From a virus: a stretch of 43,355 nucleotides of DNA. The notes beneath the pieces are model-generated. The model searched no databases, had not been told where the DNA came from, and worked only from the letters and a program-made list of their open reading frames with translations. The translations under genes were made by a program, and so were the position numbers. Positions 14,646-24,038 of the stretch are shown here, in pieces. Within the stretch, counting starts at the first letter, position 1; each line of letters begins with the position of its first letter. Location of the stretch: positions 1-43,355 of IMG/VR virus record IMGVR_UViG_3300045996_000618; one strand, given 5' to 3'.

Positions 14646-16052
14646 GTGCTCGGGATCGATCTGGAGTCGGCGATAGACTTCAAAGTCTATCTGCCCTCTC
14701 TCGAAACCTGGTTCTGGGGGGAGATGCACAAGTCCGCTTGTGTGCTCCCCCCTCCGGTTAACCCATTGGCGCCCCCCAAGGTGCTGATGGGTTGTCCTTT
14801 GTGGGGTGACGAGTTTGTCGCCCGCTTCACGACGCTTTGCCTGCCTACGCTGATGGCGCCGAGGAACCGGGCCGCACTCCTTGGGCGCTGCCAGGTCGTG
14901 TTCTTCACGGACGCGAAGAGCTTCAAGGGCATCAACTACCTTGCTCGCGACATGACCGCTGCCGGCCTGCCGACGACCGTGCATGTCATCCCCCAGCCGA
15001 TCATGGATTTCAACAACGGCATTGAGTACGAGAAGGTCCACCAGGCCCACAAGCGGCTCATAGCCCGCAACGCCCCCGCCGCCGAGATCGAGGAGGCGCA
15101 TCGCCATTCGCTGGCGGTTGGCAGCACGCTCAACAAGTATTGGCTGCTCGGCGTGACGCAGCAAATCCTGGTGTGGATGGCGGGCAAGGCCGGCATGGGC
15201 TTCCACTCGCTGTTCCCGGATCATCTCTACGCCGAAGCATACTTCGAGAACATGTGGCGCATTGCCGAGCAGGCGCCTGACGGCGGCATCGCGCAGACTG
15301 GGATCAGTGCCGACATTCATTCCTGCCTGCCGGAGATCGAGAAGTTTCGTCAGGCTGACGGCTCGCTCGTCATCCCCGATCTTGAGCTGGGCGACATGGG
15401 TTGGCGCCATCTGCACAAGCAGATGCGCGGCAACATCATGGGCAAGTCGGATCTGGCGACGGATATGCCGAACTCGCACTACATGTTTTGGGTAGGCAAG
15501 GAGCGGCTGCACATCAATTGCTGCCACATGAACGCGGTTTGGATACCACCGAGCAAAACCTCCGTGGCGCCGATCAAGCTCTACAACGCCATCGACACGA
15601 TGCTGCCGCTGTTCATGCCGAAGCAGGTCTACATCCCGGATGCGCTGGATGGGCTGGGCTTCCTCGAGGTGAGCGACAACCTTAAGAACGAGAGCGCGCC
15701 GCGCGTGGACTTCGCGACCTATGCGGCGACGGCCTGGAACCAGTGTCACCTATCCGACGACTGGAACCCGTTTTTCGAGGCTTCTTGCGAGGTCCCCATC
15801 AAGGAGCAGACGGAATACACCGAGGACGCCGAGATACAGAAGCAGCAGGCGACGGTCGTGGCTTGGTTGAAGGCTGCCAAGCCTCTTGTGAAGGAGACGT
15901 TGGAGGCCGCGCAGAAGAAGCAGGAAGAGCGCATCGCGGCGCTGAAGGCTGGGCTGACCAATGGCGCGCCCAAGAGTAAGCGGGCGCTGAAGCGGCAGAT
16001 GCAGGCCAAGAAGCGCCACAACGGCGCCGAGCATCACGCGGGGGCTGACTGA
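14646..16052 (+). CDS. Glycosyltransferase-like protein, paralogue 2
   Basis: 468 residues from GTG 14646, directly after the previous stop. VVFFTDAKSFKGINYLAR resembles the first nucleotide-binding strands, and FPDHLYAEAYFENMWRIAEQ (from residue 190) the acidic site. It shares motif blocks with the protein at 8738 but is 141 residues longer, with a basic coiled-coil tail (about 385-468, KAAKPLVKETLEAAQKKQEE and onward). The tail may tether it to a structure. Position among head-completion genes suggests it acts on virion proteins. No direct evidence of activity. Confidence 0.7.
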   Translation: MLGIDLESAIDFKVYLPSLETWFWGEMHKSACVLPPPVNPLAPPKVLMGCPLWGDEFVARFTTLCLPTLMAPRNRAALLGRCQVVFFTDAKSFKGINYLARDMTAAGLPTTVHVIPQPIMDFNNGIEYEKVHQAHKRLIARNAPAAEIEEAHRHSLAVGSTLNKYWLLGVTQQILVWMAGKAGMGFHSLFPDHLYAEAYFENMWRIAEQAPDGGIAQTGISADIHSCLPEIEKFRQADGSLVIPDLELGDMGWRHLHKQMRGNIMGKSDLATDMPNSHYMFWVGKERLHINCCHMNAVWIPPSKTSVAPIKLYNAIDTMLPLFMPKQVYIPDALDGLGFLEVSDNLKNESAPRVDFATYAATAWNQCHLSDDWNPFFEASCEVPIKEQTEYTEDAEIQKQQATVVAWLKAAKPLVKETLEAAQKKQEERIAALKAGLTNGAPKSKRALKRQMQAKKRHNGAEHHAGAD

Positions 16053-16264
16053 TGGCCCTCACCGATGCCGGTCGCAAGGAGTTCGTCCGATGCGTCAAGG
16101 AGATGCGTCGCGGGCGCGTATCGTCCAACGCCATGGCTGATGATCTTCTCTCGCGGCTCACCGGCGCTGGCCTCGTCTTGTCAGGGCCAGAGCCAGACCT
16201 TGATGCGATGGCGCAGGCGTTGGAGGAGGCGGGGTATGCGGTGACTCCGCCGGAGGCGCCCTAA
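16052..16264 (+). CDS. Small hypothetical protein
   Basis: 70 residues, ATG 16052 overlapping the upstream stop. Basic N-terminal half (RKEFVRCVKEMRRGR), acidic C-terminal half (EPDLDAMAQALEEAGY). No recognised family. Lies in the head-completion segment. Confidence 0.6.
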   Translation: MALTDAGRKEFVRCVKEMRRGRVSSNAMADDLLSRLTGAGLVLSGPEPDLDAMAQALEEAGYAVTPPEAP

Positions 16265-16602
16265 TGGGCAACATCAAGAACCTGAGCATGAAGGGCGGCA
16301 CGGACCGGACCTTCACGCTCTATGCGCGTGATGACGACAACGCCGTGTTGAGCCTGTCGGCGGCAACCATCTCCCTGCGCGTAGGCCGCCCGCCGGCTTG
16401 CAAGAACTCCGACTGGCCGGTGCTGACCGTGACGGGTGCGGTGGTGAGTGCTGCCCTTGGGACGTTCACGGCGGCCTTCACGGCGTCGGCCACGCAGTAC
16501 ATGGCGGGTGATTACTACTACGAGGCTTGGGTCACGATCAGCGCCGCGCTTCAGGTCGGCGTTGATGGCCGTTTCCGTGTTCTCGAACACATCACGAGCT
16601 GA
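16264..16602 (+). CDS. Beta-rich virion-associated protein (putative)
   Basis: 112 residues, start overlapping the previous stop as TAATG. Alternating beta-strand pattern with KGGTDRTFTLYARDDDNAVL and ISLRVGRPP, ending in a strand-rich domain (DYYYEAWVTISAALQVGVDG). It resembles small Ig- or BppU-N-like modules of phage tails. Located just before the gp4-type gene. Confidence 0.55.
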   Translation: MGNIKNLSMKGGTDRTFTLYARDDDNAVLSLSAATISLRVGRPPACKNSDWPVLTVTGAVVSAALGTFTAAFTASATQYMAGDYYYEAWVTISAALQVGVDGRFRVLEHITS

Positions 16603-16604
16603 CC

Positions 16605-17009
16605 ATGGCAACCCGCACCGCACGCCAAGTCATCACCGACGCCTTCCACCGCATGGCCCTCATCAGCGAGGACGAGGCCCTAACTGCCGAGCAGACCGTG
16701 CGCGCGCTCTACGTGCTGAACGACATGATGAACGGCTGGGAGGCCGAGGGCATCCAGTACACCCACACCGACCTGGGGCTGGACGATACCGTCAACGTGC
16801 CGGACTTCCTCGTGCGCTCCACGACGTGGCGTCTGGTGCCTGAACTTGCGCAAGAATACGGAAAGGTTCTGACGGATGCTCAGCGGTCCGACGTGACGGA
16901 CGCGCTTAACGCCCTGCAAGCCTACTTCACGCCCGCCCCGATGGCGCAGACCGACGAGGGCATCGTCAACCGCCGCCGCGCCACTTTCGGGAATATAACC
17001 CGTGCCTAG
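16605..17009 (+). CDS. Head-completion/tail adaptor protein (P22 gp4 family)
   Basis: 134 residues. The pattern RQVITDAFHRMALISEDEAL, then QTVRALYVLNDMMNGWEAEG, is that of the P22 gp4 adaptor, which binds below the portal after packaging and closes the channel. P22 gp4 is longer (166) and has a muramidase-like activity; no such site can be confirmed here. Followed directly by the gp10-type gene, as in P22. Confidence 0.88.
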   Translation: MATRTARQVITDAFHRMALISEDEALTAEQTVRALYVLNDMMNGWEAEGIQYTHTDLGLDDTVNVPDFLVRSTTWRLVPELAQEYGKVLTDAQRSDVTDALNALQAYFTPAPMAQTDEGIVNRRRATFGNITRA

Positions 17010-18414
17010 ATCACCTCTCGCTCTCGGCAAAGCCAGCGGCCGCTCGCGCCCGATCAATCCCGCGCGTCTCGTCAATCTTTACGCCGAGCCCGCGCCGGCG
17101 AACTCCGTCTCACCCTGGATACTGTTCGGCACGCCAGGGCAGAAGGCGTTTACGACGGCAGGCAGCGAAGACATCCGCTGTGGGCTAGAGGCGCTCGGCG
17201 CCCTCTACGTGCTGTCCGGGACGACGGTCTACCAAATCCAAAGAAACGGCACCGCCACGGCCTGCACGGGCGCCACGCCTGCCTCCACCGGCTCGGCCAT
17301 GATGAAAAGCAACGGCGTCCAGATCGGGCTGCTGGTCAACGGCCGCCTGTTCTACATCGCGGCGGCGGCGCCTACGGTGGTCGTGGAAGTGACCGACGCG
17401 CAGTACCCGGCTGACGGCGCCTCCAGCTTCGACTTCATCAACGGCTATGGCGCCTTCACCAAGGCGGCGACGGACGGCGAGTGGTTCCTGTCCGATTCCT
17501 ACGACTTCTCGGCCTTCGACGCTGCCGACTTCGCGACGGCCGAGTCTGCGCCTGACGGCCTGCGTCGCGGCTTGGCGAACCACAACGAGATGTGGCTATT
17601 CGGCACCGACACGACCGAGGTGTGGGCGGGCTCAGCCTCCGTGTTCCCCTTCGATCCAATCCCCGGATCGCTGATGGACCGGGGCATCGCCGCGCCTCTC
17701 TCGGCGGCCCTGATGGATAACTCGGTCTTCTGGCTGGGTGACGATCGCATCATCTACCGGGCCAACGGCTATACGCCCCAGCGGATCTCCGACTTCGCGG
17801 TGGAGGAGCTTCTGCGCTCGGGAACGGTGGACGATGCCGAGGCCAGCACGCACGCCATTGGCGGCCATCACTTCTACGTCCTGAGGCTGCCGACTCTGGA
17901 CCGCACCATCGTCTACGACGCGGCAACAAACCTGTGGCACGAGCGGCAGTCGGGCACCTCGGTCATCCCCGCTGCGTGGGATGTGCTGTGCATCTTCACC
18001 GCCTACGGCAAGACGCTTGTGGGCCTGGCTGACGGTGTGATCCGTGAGCTTGATCTGGACACCTACTTGGACGGCGCTGACCAGATTCGCAGCGCCATCG
18101 TGTCCTATCCCGCGTATCCTGGCGGCCCGCGTGCGATCCTGCGAGAGGTCGAGCTTGAATGCGAGCTGGGTGTTGGCCTGCCGACGGGGCAGGGCTCGGA
18201 CCCTCAGTGGATGCTGCGCTTCTCGCGTGACGGCGGCATGACCTACGGGAACGAGAAGTGGGCAAGCGTTGGCGCGGCCGGCGCCCGGCGCGCTCGCTGC
18301 ACATGGCACCAGCTCGGCATGTTCCGCAATGGAGCGGTGGAGATCTCCTGCTCCGACCCGGTCAAGAGGGCCATCTACGGAGGCAGGTACGAAGTCGAGG
18401 GGCTTCTCCAGTGA
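17002..18414 (+). CDS. Packaged-DNA stabilisation protein (P22 gp10 family)
   Basis: 470 residues (P22 gp10 has 472). GTG 17002 overlaps the gp4-like gene by 8 bases. It begins PRSPLALGKASGRSRPINPA and is followed by RLVNLYAEPAP, a typical gp10-family start; the rest is beta-rich (propeller-like), including NHNEMWLFGTDTTEVWAG. It forms the tail hub between the gp4 ring and the needle or spike. Confidence 0.9.
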   Translation: MPRSPLALGKASGRSRPINPARLVNLYAEPAPANSVSPWILFGTPGQKAFTTAGSEDIRCGLEALGALYVLSGTTVYQIQRNGTATACTGATPASTGSAMMKSNGVQIGLLVNGRLFYIAAAAPTVVVEVTDAQYPADGASSFDFINGYGAFTKAATDGEWFLSDSYDFSAFDAADFATAESAPDGLRRGLANHNEMWLFGTDTTEVWAGSASVFPFDPIPGSLMDRGIAAPLSAALMDNSVFWLGDDRIIYRANGYTPQRISDFAVEELLRSGTVDDAEASTHAIGGHHFYVLRLPTLDRTIVYDAATNLWHERQSGTSVIPAAWDVLCIFTAYGKTLVGLADGVIRELDLDTYLDGADQIRSAIVSYPAYPGGPRAILREVELECELGVGLPTGQGSDPQWMLRFSRDGGMTYGNEKWASVGAAGARRARCTWHQLGMFRNGAVEISCSDPVKRAIYGGRYEVEGLLQ

Positions 18415-18671
18415 ACGCCCAGCAGCCCATCGTGGAGAACCGCAGGGCCACCCGGTCATTCATGGCCGAGGTGAACGGCCTGCGTGTGACGGCAACGCAG
18501 CCCTTCCTGGGGGCGACGGCAGAGATCGTGGACGAGTACGGCAGGCCGCTGCGGACGCTGATCCTGGTGCTCAACTCGCTTGCCAGCAAGGCCCCCGTAG
18601 CCAGCCAGCCGATTGCCGATCCCAAGACCGGGCGGCCTACCCGCGAATTTATCAGGCTGATGGAGTCATGA
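18411..18671 (+). CDS. Small hypothetical tail-module protein
   Basis: 86 residues from GTG 18411, overlapping the gp10 stop (GTGA). Reads MAEVNGLRVTATQPFLGATA with a short beta-rich core, ending DPKTGRPTREFIRLMES. P22 has the needle gene (gp26) at this place; this product is far too short and not coiled-coil, so I do not call it a needle. Confidence 0.6.
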   Translation: MNAQQPIVENRRATRSFMAEVNGLRVTATQPFLGATAEIVDEYGRPLRTLILVLNSLASKAPVASQPIADPKTGRPTREFIRLMES

Positions 18672-19147
18672 TCCGCAACGCCACCCAAGAGGACGCCGAC
18701 GCCCTGATCCGGATGGGCGCCGCGTTCTTTGAAGAGGCCGGCCTGGCAGAGCGCTTCACCGCCTTGGAACTGCCCAACATCGAGTTTTGCCCGCGCTCGT
18801 TCCTGACGACATGTGAGGCGCTGGCGAAAAGCGGCGTCATGCTTGTAGCCGAGCACGACGGAGAGGTTGTGGGGATGCTTGGCGCGGCCTTCATCCCGGC
18901 CCTGTGGAATTACAAGGTGACGCTGGCCCAGGAGACTTGGTGGTACGTGCAGCCCGATCGCCGCAAGGGTCTCGGCGTTGCCCTTTTGAAGGAATTTGAG
19001 GATCGGGCCACTGCCCAAGGGGTGGTGCTTTCTGCTATGGTAGCGGAACTAGGTCTACGCGGAAAAGCTGTAGGCCGGTTGTACGAGGCCAAGGGCTATG
19101 CCCCCGCCGAGTCCGTTTTCTGGAAACGGTTAGGCGCGGTGCATTAA
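18668..19147 (+). CDS. GNAT-family N-acetyltransferase
   Basis: 159 residues, ATG 18668 overlapping the previous stop. The fold markers are the MIRNATQEDADALIRMG start, the strand pair VMLVAEHDGEVVGMLGAAF, and the acetyl-CoA loop VQPDRRKGLGVALLKEFE (R/Q-x-x-G-x-G/A-type, RRKGLG). The C-terminal GRLYEAKGYAPAE...WKR is typical. Phage GNATs beside tail genes occur widely; the acceptor is unknown and could be a virion or host protein. Confidence 0.9.
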   Translation: MIRNATQEDADALIRMGAAFFEEAGLAERFTALELPNIEFCPRSFLTTCEALAKSGVMLVAEHDGEVVGMLGAAFIPALWNYKVTLAQETWWYVQPDRRKGLGVALLKEFEDRATAQGVVLSAMVAELGLRGKAVGRLYEAKGYAPAESVFWKRLGAVH

Positions 19148-20176
19148 ATGGCAATCGGAACCTCTGCAGCCATCTTGGGCGGCCTTTCAGTCGCAGGGTC
19201 GATCGGCGGCGGCCTCCTAAGTGCCAGCGGCGCGCAGGCTGGCGGCGCTGCCGCAGCGCAGGCGGCCCAGAATGCTGCCACCACGAACGCCAACATCTCG
19301 CGCGATCAGCGGATGGAAAACCGCGTCGATGCCTCGCCCTACATGGCGGCCGGGCGTGGTGGCCTGAACGAGCTTGGTCGCCTATTCGGCTGGGGCTCAC
19401 TTGAGACGAACGGCGGCCATGACCAGTGGCGTTTTAGCACGGACCCCTATGGCGGGAGCCAGGGGAGCCCCGGCGGGCCGAGCGGCACTCCGGACGCCAG
19501 CCGCCTCAACGCGCTGGCCAACACCGTCCCTCGACCCAACTTCTCGGCCAACTTGCCGACGTTCGACCGGCTCAATTTCTCGAAAACCTTTGAGGCCGAC
19601 CCCGGCTATGCCTTCCGGCAGGCCGAGGGGAGCAAGGCCCTGGAGCGCTCGGCGCTGTCTCGCGGCAAGGCGCTGTCCGGCGAGCAGGGGAAGGCCCTGG
19701 AGGATTTCAACTCTGGGCTCGCCAGCCAGGAATACGGCAACTGGTGGAACCGCTACACGGGCGGCACGCAGTTCAACAACGCCGCGACCCAGCAGGAGTT
19801 CGGCAACAAGCTCCAGGCAGGGCAGCAGGACTACACCAACGCCTATGGCGCGACCCGCGACGTGATGTCCGATTGGATGGCGCTGGCCGGCTTGGGGCAG
19901 GGCTCGACCAACAGCATGGCGGGCATGAACTCCAGTCTTGCCGGCCAGACGGGAAACGCCTTCGTAAATGCAGGCATCGCTGGCGGGCAGGCGCAGGGCG
20001 CGGGGATTGCCAACGGCGCCAACGCGCTGGCGTCCGGCATCGGCTCGGGCATCAACAACGCGCTGACGGCTGCCTATCTCGGCGGTGCGTTCAGGGGTGG
20101 CGGCGCGTCAATCTACGGAACGCCAAACCCGAACCTGGGAAGCGTCGGCGGCCAGCCGATGAGCTACTATCGATGA
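19148..20176 (+). CDS. DNA ejection protein 1 (putative)
   Basis: 342 residues, starting one base after the GNAT stop. A Gly/Ala-rich hydrophobic N-terminus (ILGGLSVAGSIGGGLLSASG) and AQNAATTNANISRDQRMENR are typical of internal virion proteins that leave the head with the DNA. The Gly/Ala-rich C-terminus (about 260-300) could insert in membrane. In P22 the corresponding slot holds gp7/gp20/gp16. The central part has the FEADPGYAFRQAEGSKALER motif that is common in phage proteins of this kind. Confidence 0.75.
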   Translation: MAIGTSAAILGGLSVAGSIGGGLLSASGAQAGGAAAAQAAQNAATTNANISRDQRMENRVDASPYMAAGRGGLNELGRLFGWGSLETNGGHDQWRFSTDPYGGSQGSPGGPSGTPDASRLNALANTVPRPNFSANLPTFDRLNFSKTFEADPGYAFRQAEGSKALERSALSRGKALSGEQGKALEDFNSGLASQEYGNWWNRYTGGTQFNNAATQQEFGNKLQAGQQDYTNAYGATRDVMSDWMALAGLGQGSTNSMAGMNSSLAGQTGNAFVNAGIAGGQAQGAGIANGANALASGIGSGINNALTAAYLGGAFRGGGASIYGTPNPNLGSVGGQPMSYYR

Positions 20177-20181
20177 CCGCC

Positions 20182-20394
20182 CTAGTAGCAGCTCGTCACG
20201 GTCCCATAGGTGGTGCAGTTCATCATGCGCCCGCTTGGCATGATGTAGGTCTGCGTGGGCATCGGCTGCGCCGGGGGCGGTGTCCAGACCTGAAAGGGGT
20301 TTGTGCCCATGGGGGGCGGATTGTCCGGGCTGTAGCCGCCTCCGTTCTCACAGGCGGCGACGGCGAGAAGCAGGCCAAGCGCAAGTCTCTTCAT
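20182..20394 (-). CDS. Small lipoprotein, antisense in the late operon
   Basis: A 70-residue lipoprotein encoded leftward. Signal MKRLALGLLLAVAAC gives lipobox VAAC with Cys 15. A strong AGGAAGGA lies 6 bases before the ATG at 20394 on the minus strand, which fixes the start. The mature part is Pro-rich, ending MPSGRMMNCTTYGTVTSCY, with two Cys. It sits exactly in the gap between two rightward ejection genes, so it is likely an independently expressed 'moron', perhaps affecting the lysogen surface or superinfection. That role is inferred. Confidence 0.8.
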   Translation of the reverse strand: MKRLALGLLLAVAACENGGGYSPDNPPPMGTNPFQVWTPPPAQPMPTQTYIMPSGRMMNCTTYGTVTSCY

Positions 20395-20451
20395 GGTGTG
20401 GTCCTTCCTGCCCCCGCAACCGGACAATACCACGAAGTGGGGGCCTAGGCC

Positions 20452-22329
20452 ATGGCCGGCATCGTCTTCCCGAACATTGGCAACGCCCTTCTGCCGCTGA
20501 TCCAGATGGATCGGCAGCAGGAGGAATCGCGCCTGAACCGTGAGCGCATGGACCGCCACGACCAGTTGCTGCTGGACGACCGCAAGGACGCTCGCGAGCT
20601 GCAGCGCATGCAGGTCTTCCAGGGTCTGGACGACAAGAAACGCGCCAAGGCTAAGGAAGAGTTCGAGATTGCCGCCAAGACCACGGCGGGCATCCTGAGC
20701 CTTCCTGAAGCCGAGCAGCCGGCCGCCTATGAGGCCGCACACCAAGCGCTGACGGCTCAGGGCTACTCGCTCAACCTGCCTCCCCGGTGGTCTCCCGACA
20801 TCAAGCCTCGCTTGCAGGCGTTTGCAGTTCAGGTGCCGAAATATCTTGAAATGCTGGGCGGCCAGCCGCAGGCCATGCCGCCTGTGGGCGGTGGCGCTCC
20901 GGCTCCGGGCGGTCCTCCGGGCGACGTGCTGGCGCGCTCTGGCAACGCCATTTCTGGCATCGAGAGTGCGGGCCAGCCGAACAACGGCTACGGCGCTATC
21001 GGCCCTGTTGCGAAGAGCAACGGCGCCCGCGCCTACGGCAAGTATCAGGTGATGGACTTCAACATCCCGACTTGGACGGCCGAGGTGCTGGGCAAGCCCA
21101 TGTCTCCGCAGGAGTTCCTTGCGGACACGCAGGCGCAGGATGCGGTGTTCAAGGCCAAGTTCGGCCAGCTCGTGCAGAAGTACGGCCCCGAGGGCGCGTC
21201 TCGCGCGTGGTTCGCGGGCGAAGGCGGGATGAACAACCCCAACGCCGCCGACGTGAACGGCATGACGGTCGCGAAGTACGGGCAGAAGTTCAACGCAGGC
21301 TTCGGCGGGCCGCAAGTGGCTCAAGCTGGCGGCCCGCCTGTGGTTCCACCGCAGGGCGGCGGCGAAGGGCCGGGGCAGGGTGATGTGATGACCCCGCCCC
21401 GCGCTGCGCCTCCGGCGATCGGCAACGAGGTCGATGAGATCCGCAAGCAGACACGGGCCAGCGGCGGCGACATCTTCACGGTCAAGGGCCAGGTCGAAAT
21501 CCAGAACGGCAACTACGTCGTCCGGTCCATTCAGAACCCGCGCCAGATCGTCGGCATGATCCCGGTCAAGAGCAAGGAGTCGGGACCTTCTGGTCCCTTC
21601 GCCGGCAACAATCCGGACGTGCAGGCTTTCAACTACCTTGTCAGCACCGGGAAGATGACCGTCGAGCAGGCGGCGAATGTTCTTGGCGGCAAGACCGTCA
21701 CCAACCCGGCAGATGGGTCAATCGTCTTTATGCCCGCCAGCGCGTTGGCTGGAGCTGGTGGTCCGCCCGCCGCCGCACCCAGCGCGGCCTCGCCGCCCAC
21801 CGGCCCCTCGGGCGCGGTTCAATTGACGCCGGCCAAGAAGGACCCGGCCTTCAAGAAACTGGAGACCGAGATTCGCGCGGTAGAAAGCGCGGTCAACAAT
21901 TTCCAGAAGGTGATCGCCGAAGCCGGCGGCGGCTCTTGGCGCGCATTCGTGAACGACCCCACCAGTCCGGACGCGCAAAAGGTTCTCGGCGCCTTCAATG
22001 CCATGAAGACGGCGCTGCGGTCAGAAGCCTTCATCAACACGGGCGTCTTGCAGCCGGCCGAAATGACGATGATCGACGACATGCTGCTTTCGCCGCAATC
22101 CATTCGTGGCGCCATGGCCACTCCCGAAGCCTACGGGGCGATGCTTGGTCAGGTTCTGACGTACGTTCGCAACAAGCACGACGCGGCGGCCGCCGCCTAT
22201 GGCCAAAGCGCCCCGCCGTCAGCCGCGCCAGCCCCCGCCGGCCCCCCGAAGGTCGGCGATACGCAGGACGGCTACCTATTCAAGGGCGGAGACCCGTCGC
22301 AGCCTTCTAGCTGGGAGAAGGTTCGGTGA
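20452..22329 (+). CDS. Ejection protein with lytic transglycosylase-like domain
   Basis: 625 residues. An N-terminal charged helical part (1-125) is followed, at about 160-285, by a lysozyme-like domain: ISGIESAGQPNNGYGAIGP with the candidate catalytic Glu in GIESAG, then GARAYGKYQVMDFNIPTW and YGPEGASRAWFAGEGGM. The rest is Pro/Gly-linked, with a helical C-terminal part. A peptidoglycan-cutting ejection protein would open the cell wall during DNA entry. ATG 20452 follows a 57-base gap that also holds the divergent lipoprotein's start region. Confidence 0.85.
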   Translation: MAGIVFPNIGNALLPLIQMDRQQEESRLNRERMDRHDQLLLDDRKDARELQRMQVFQGLDDKKRAKAKEEFEIAAKTTAGILSLPEAEQPAAYEAAHQALTAQGYSLNLPPRWSPDIKPRLQAFAVQVPKYLEMLGGQPQAMPPVGGGAPAPGGPPGDVLARSGNAISGIESAGQPNNGYGAIGPVAKSNGARAYGKYQVMDFNIPTWTAEVLGKPMSPQEFLADTQAQDAVFKAKFGQLVQKYGPEGASRAWFAGEGGMNNPNAADVNGMTVAKYGQKFNAGFGGPQVAQAGGPPVVPPQGGGEGPGQGDVMTPPRAAPPAIGNEVDEIRKQTRASGGDIFTVKGQVEIQNGNYVVRSIQNPRQIVGMIPVKSKESGPSGPFAGNNPDVQAFNYLVSTGKMTVEQAANVLGGKTVTNPADGSIVFMPASALAGAGGPPAAAPSAASPPTGPSGAVQLTPAKKDPAFKKLETEIRAVESAVNNFQKVIAEAGGGSWRAFVNDPTSPDAQKVLGAFNAMKTALRSEAFINTGVLQPAEMTMIDDMLLSPQSIRGAMATPEAYGAMLGQVLTYVRNKHDAAAAAYGQSAPPSAAPAPAGPPKVGDTQDGYLFKGGDPSQPSSWEKVR

Positions 22330-24038
22330 GCCCTCCTTGGGAAAAATACGCCAAGACAGAGGGGCCATGGGCTAAGTACGCGCCTGCCCCGGTCGAGGCC
22401 GGCGGCGGCGGCGTGCAGGACTGGGAGCCGGAGGGTTACACCGAAGGCCAAAAGGTCAAGCGCAAGGTTGGCCTTGGCGCGCAGGGCGTAAACGATGCCA
22501 TCGCCAACACCGTGGGCGCTCCGGTCGATGCTGTGGCTTGGGGCCTACGCCAACTCGGCGTTCCGGTGGACAAGCCGGTCGGCGGATCTGACAGCATCAA
22601 GGCAGGCATTGACTACGTAGCCACGCTGCCTGGCCGAGTCCATGAGTTCACGGACATTCTTCGGCCGAAGAAGGGGACGCTGACGGACGATCGCACGTCG
22701 CGGCTTCAGCCGGTCACGACTGGAGAGAAAACCGCCTACGGAGTGGGCGAGGGCGTGGGCAATGCCCTGACGGTCCTGGCCCCAGCCGCTGCGGTCGCCA
22801 ATACCGCCCGTGCCGGCACTGTAACGCAGGGCGTGGCAAACGTTCTGAGGACGCAGCCGGGAACGCAGCTCCTCGCCGGCGCCACGGCTGGCGGTGTCAC
22901 GGGCGCGACGGACAATCCGTGGCTCGGGCTCGCTGCTGGCGCCGCGGTTCCGCTCGGTATGGCCGCCCTCAGAGGCATCGTTAGCCCGACGACCAACCGC
23001 CTCACGCCTCAAGAGCAGCGCATCGTTCAGACGGCGGACACGGAAGGCGTGCGATTGACCCCAGCCCAGCGCACCGGCAGCCCCGCTCTCAAGGGCATTG
23101 AAGGCACCATGGCGGGCACGCCCGGCCCCAGCGGTCCCATGCAGCGCGCGATTTCCAATCAGCGCACCGACCTCAACAAGGCCGTCCTGGCGAAAGCCGG
23201 CGTCACCGCGGGCGATGCATCGCCAGAGACTGTCGGCCGCGCCTTCAAGAACATCGGTCAGACGTTCGATGATCTGGCCTCGCGCACCACGCTCAAGGCA
23301 GACACGCAGTTTGCCGACGATGTGCAGAAGGTGGCGCAGGACTACGGGCGCCGGTTAGAGACGAACGTTGCCGGCATCTTCCAGTCTTACATGGACGACC
23401 TTGCACCCCTGGTTAAGTCGATCCGCGAGGGCAGTAACGACCCGCAGATTGCCGGTGAGACCTACGCCCGCATTCGCTCTGACATCGGCCGGACCATCCG
23501 CGCCAATGGGCGGAACCCGGATCTCCAGCGCGCGCTGGGCGGCATTCAGGATGCGATGGACGATGTGGTGGAGCGGAGCGCATCTGGGGCCTTGCGGCAG
23601 GAATGGCGCGACACCCGCCGGCAGTACCAAGCGCTTATGACGATAGACAAGGCCATGCAGGGTGGCACGCAGGCCGACCGTTCGGCGGGCAACATTCCCC
23701 TCAATGCGCTGCGGCAGGCGGTGGCGCAGGGCGACCGTGCCGGCTACTCGCGCGGCCGGGGGCAGTTGAACGAGCTATCTCGCGTCGGTGACTTCATCGG
23801 CCAGCGCATCCCAGACTCGGGAACGGCTGGCCGAGAGGCCGTCCTAAACCCGCTGAAGTGGCCGGTCATGGGCGCCATGAATGTATTTGCTCGCGGTTAC
23901 AACTCGCCGGCAGGAAACGCCTACTTCACCAATCAACTCGCCGGGCCGACTGACTTCAGGGCTCTCTATGCCGCGCAGATGGCCCGGCAGGCGCTTGAAG
24001 AAGCCAACGGGAATAACGCGCTGGTAGGCGGGCAATGA
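22326..24038 (+). CDS. DNA ejection protein 3 (putative)
   Basis: 570 residues from GTG 22326, overlapping the previous stop. Starts SPPWEKYAKTEGPWAKYAP, a repeat-like W-x-K-Y opening seen in large phage internal proteins. A Gly/Ala-rich stretch (about 140-215) may be membrane-active, followed by a long helical region (about 270-520). Third in the row, it would correspond in position to P22 gp16/gp20. No enzymatic motif is visible. Confidence 0.75.
   Translation: MSPPWEKYAKTEGPWAKYAPAPVEAGGGGVQDWEPEGYTEGQKVKRKVGLGAQGVNDAIANTVGAPVDAVAWGLRQLGVPVDKPVGGSDSIKAGIDYVATLPGRVHEFTDILRPKKGTLTDDRTSRLQPVTTGEKTAYGVGEGVGNALTVLAPAAAVANTARAGTVTQGVANVLRTQPGTQLLAGATAGGVTGATDNPWLGLAAGAAVPLGMAALRGIVSPTTNRLTPQEQRIVQTADTEGVRLTPAQRTGSPALKGIEGTMAGTPGPSGPMQRAISNQRTDLNKAVLAKAGVTAGDASPETVGRAFKNIGQTFDDLASRTTLKADTQFADDVQKVAQDYGRRLETNVAGIFQSYMDDLAPLVKSIREGSNDPQIAGETYARIRSDIGRTIRANGRNPDLQRALGGIQDAMDDVVERSASGALRQEWRDTRRQYQALMTIDKAMQGGTQADRSAGNIPLNALRQAVAQGDRAGYSRGRGQLNELSRVGDFIGQRIPDSGTAGREAVLNPLKWPVMGAMNVFARGYNSPAGNAYFTNQLAGPTDFRALYAAQMARQALEEANGNNALVGGQ

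Noticed and set aside
13191-15749. 852-codon minus-strand ORF across the coat gene
   Set aside because: It is antisense to the unmistakable coat and glycosyltransferase-like genes and shows no domain; long shadow frames are expected in GC-rich coding DNA.
18411-18671. P22-type tail needle (gp26)
   Set aside because: It lies at the expected place after gp10 but is only 86 residues and lacks the long trimeric coiled coil.
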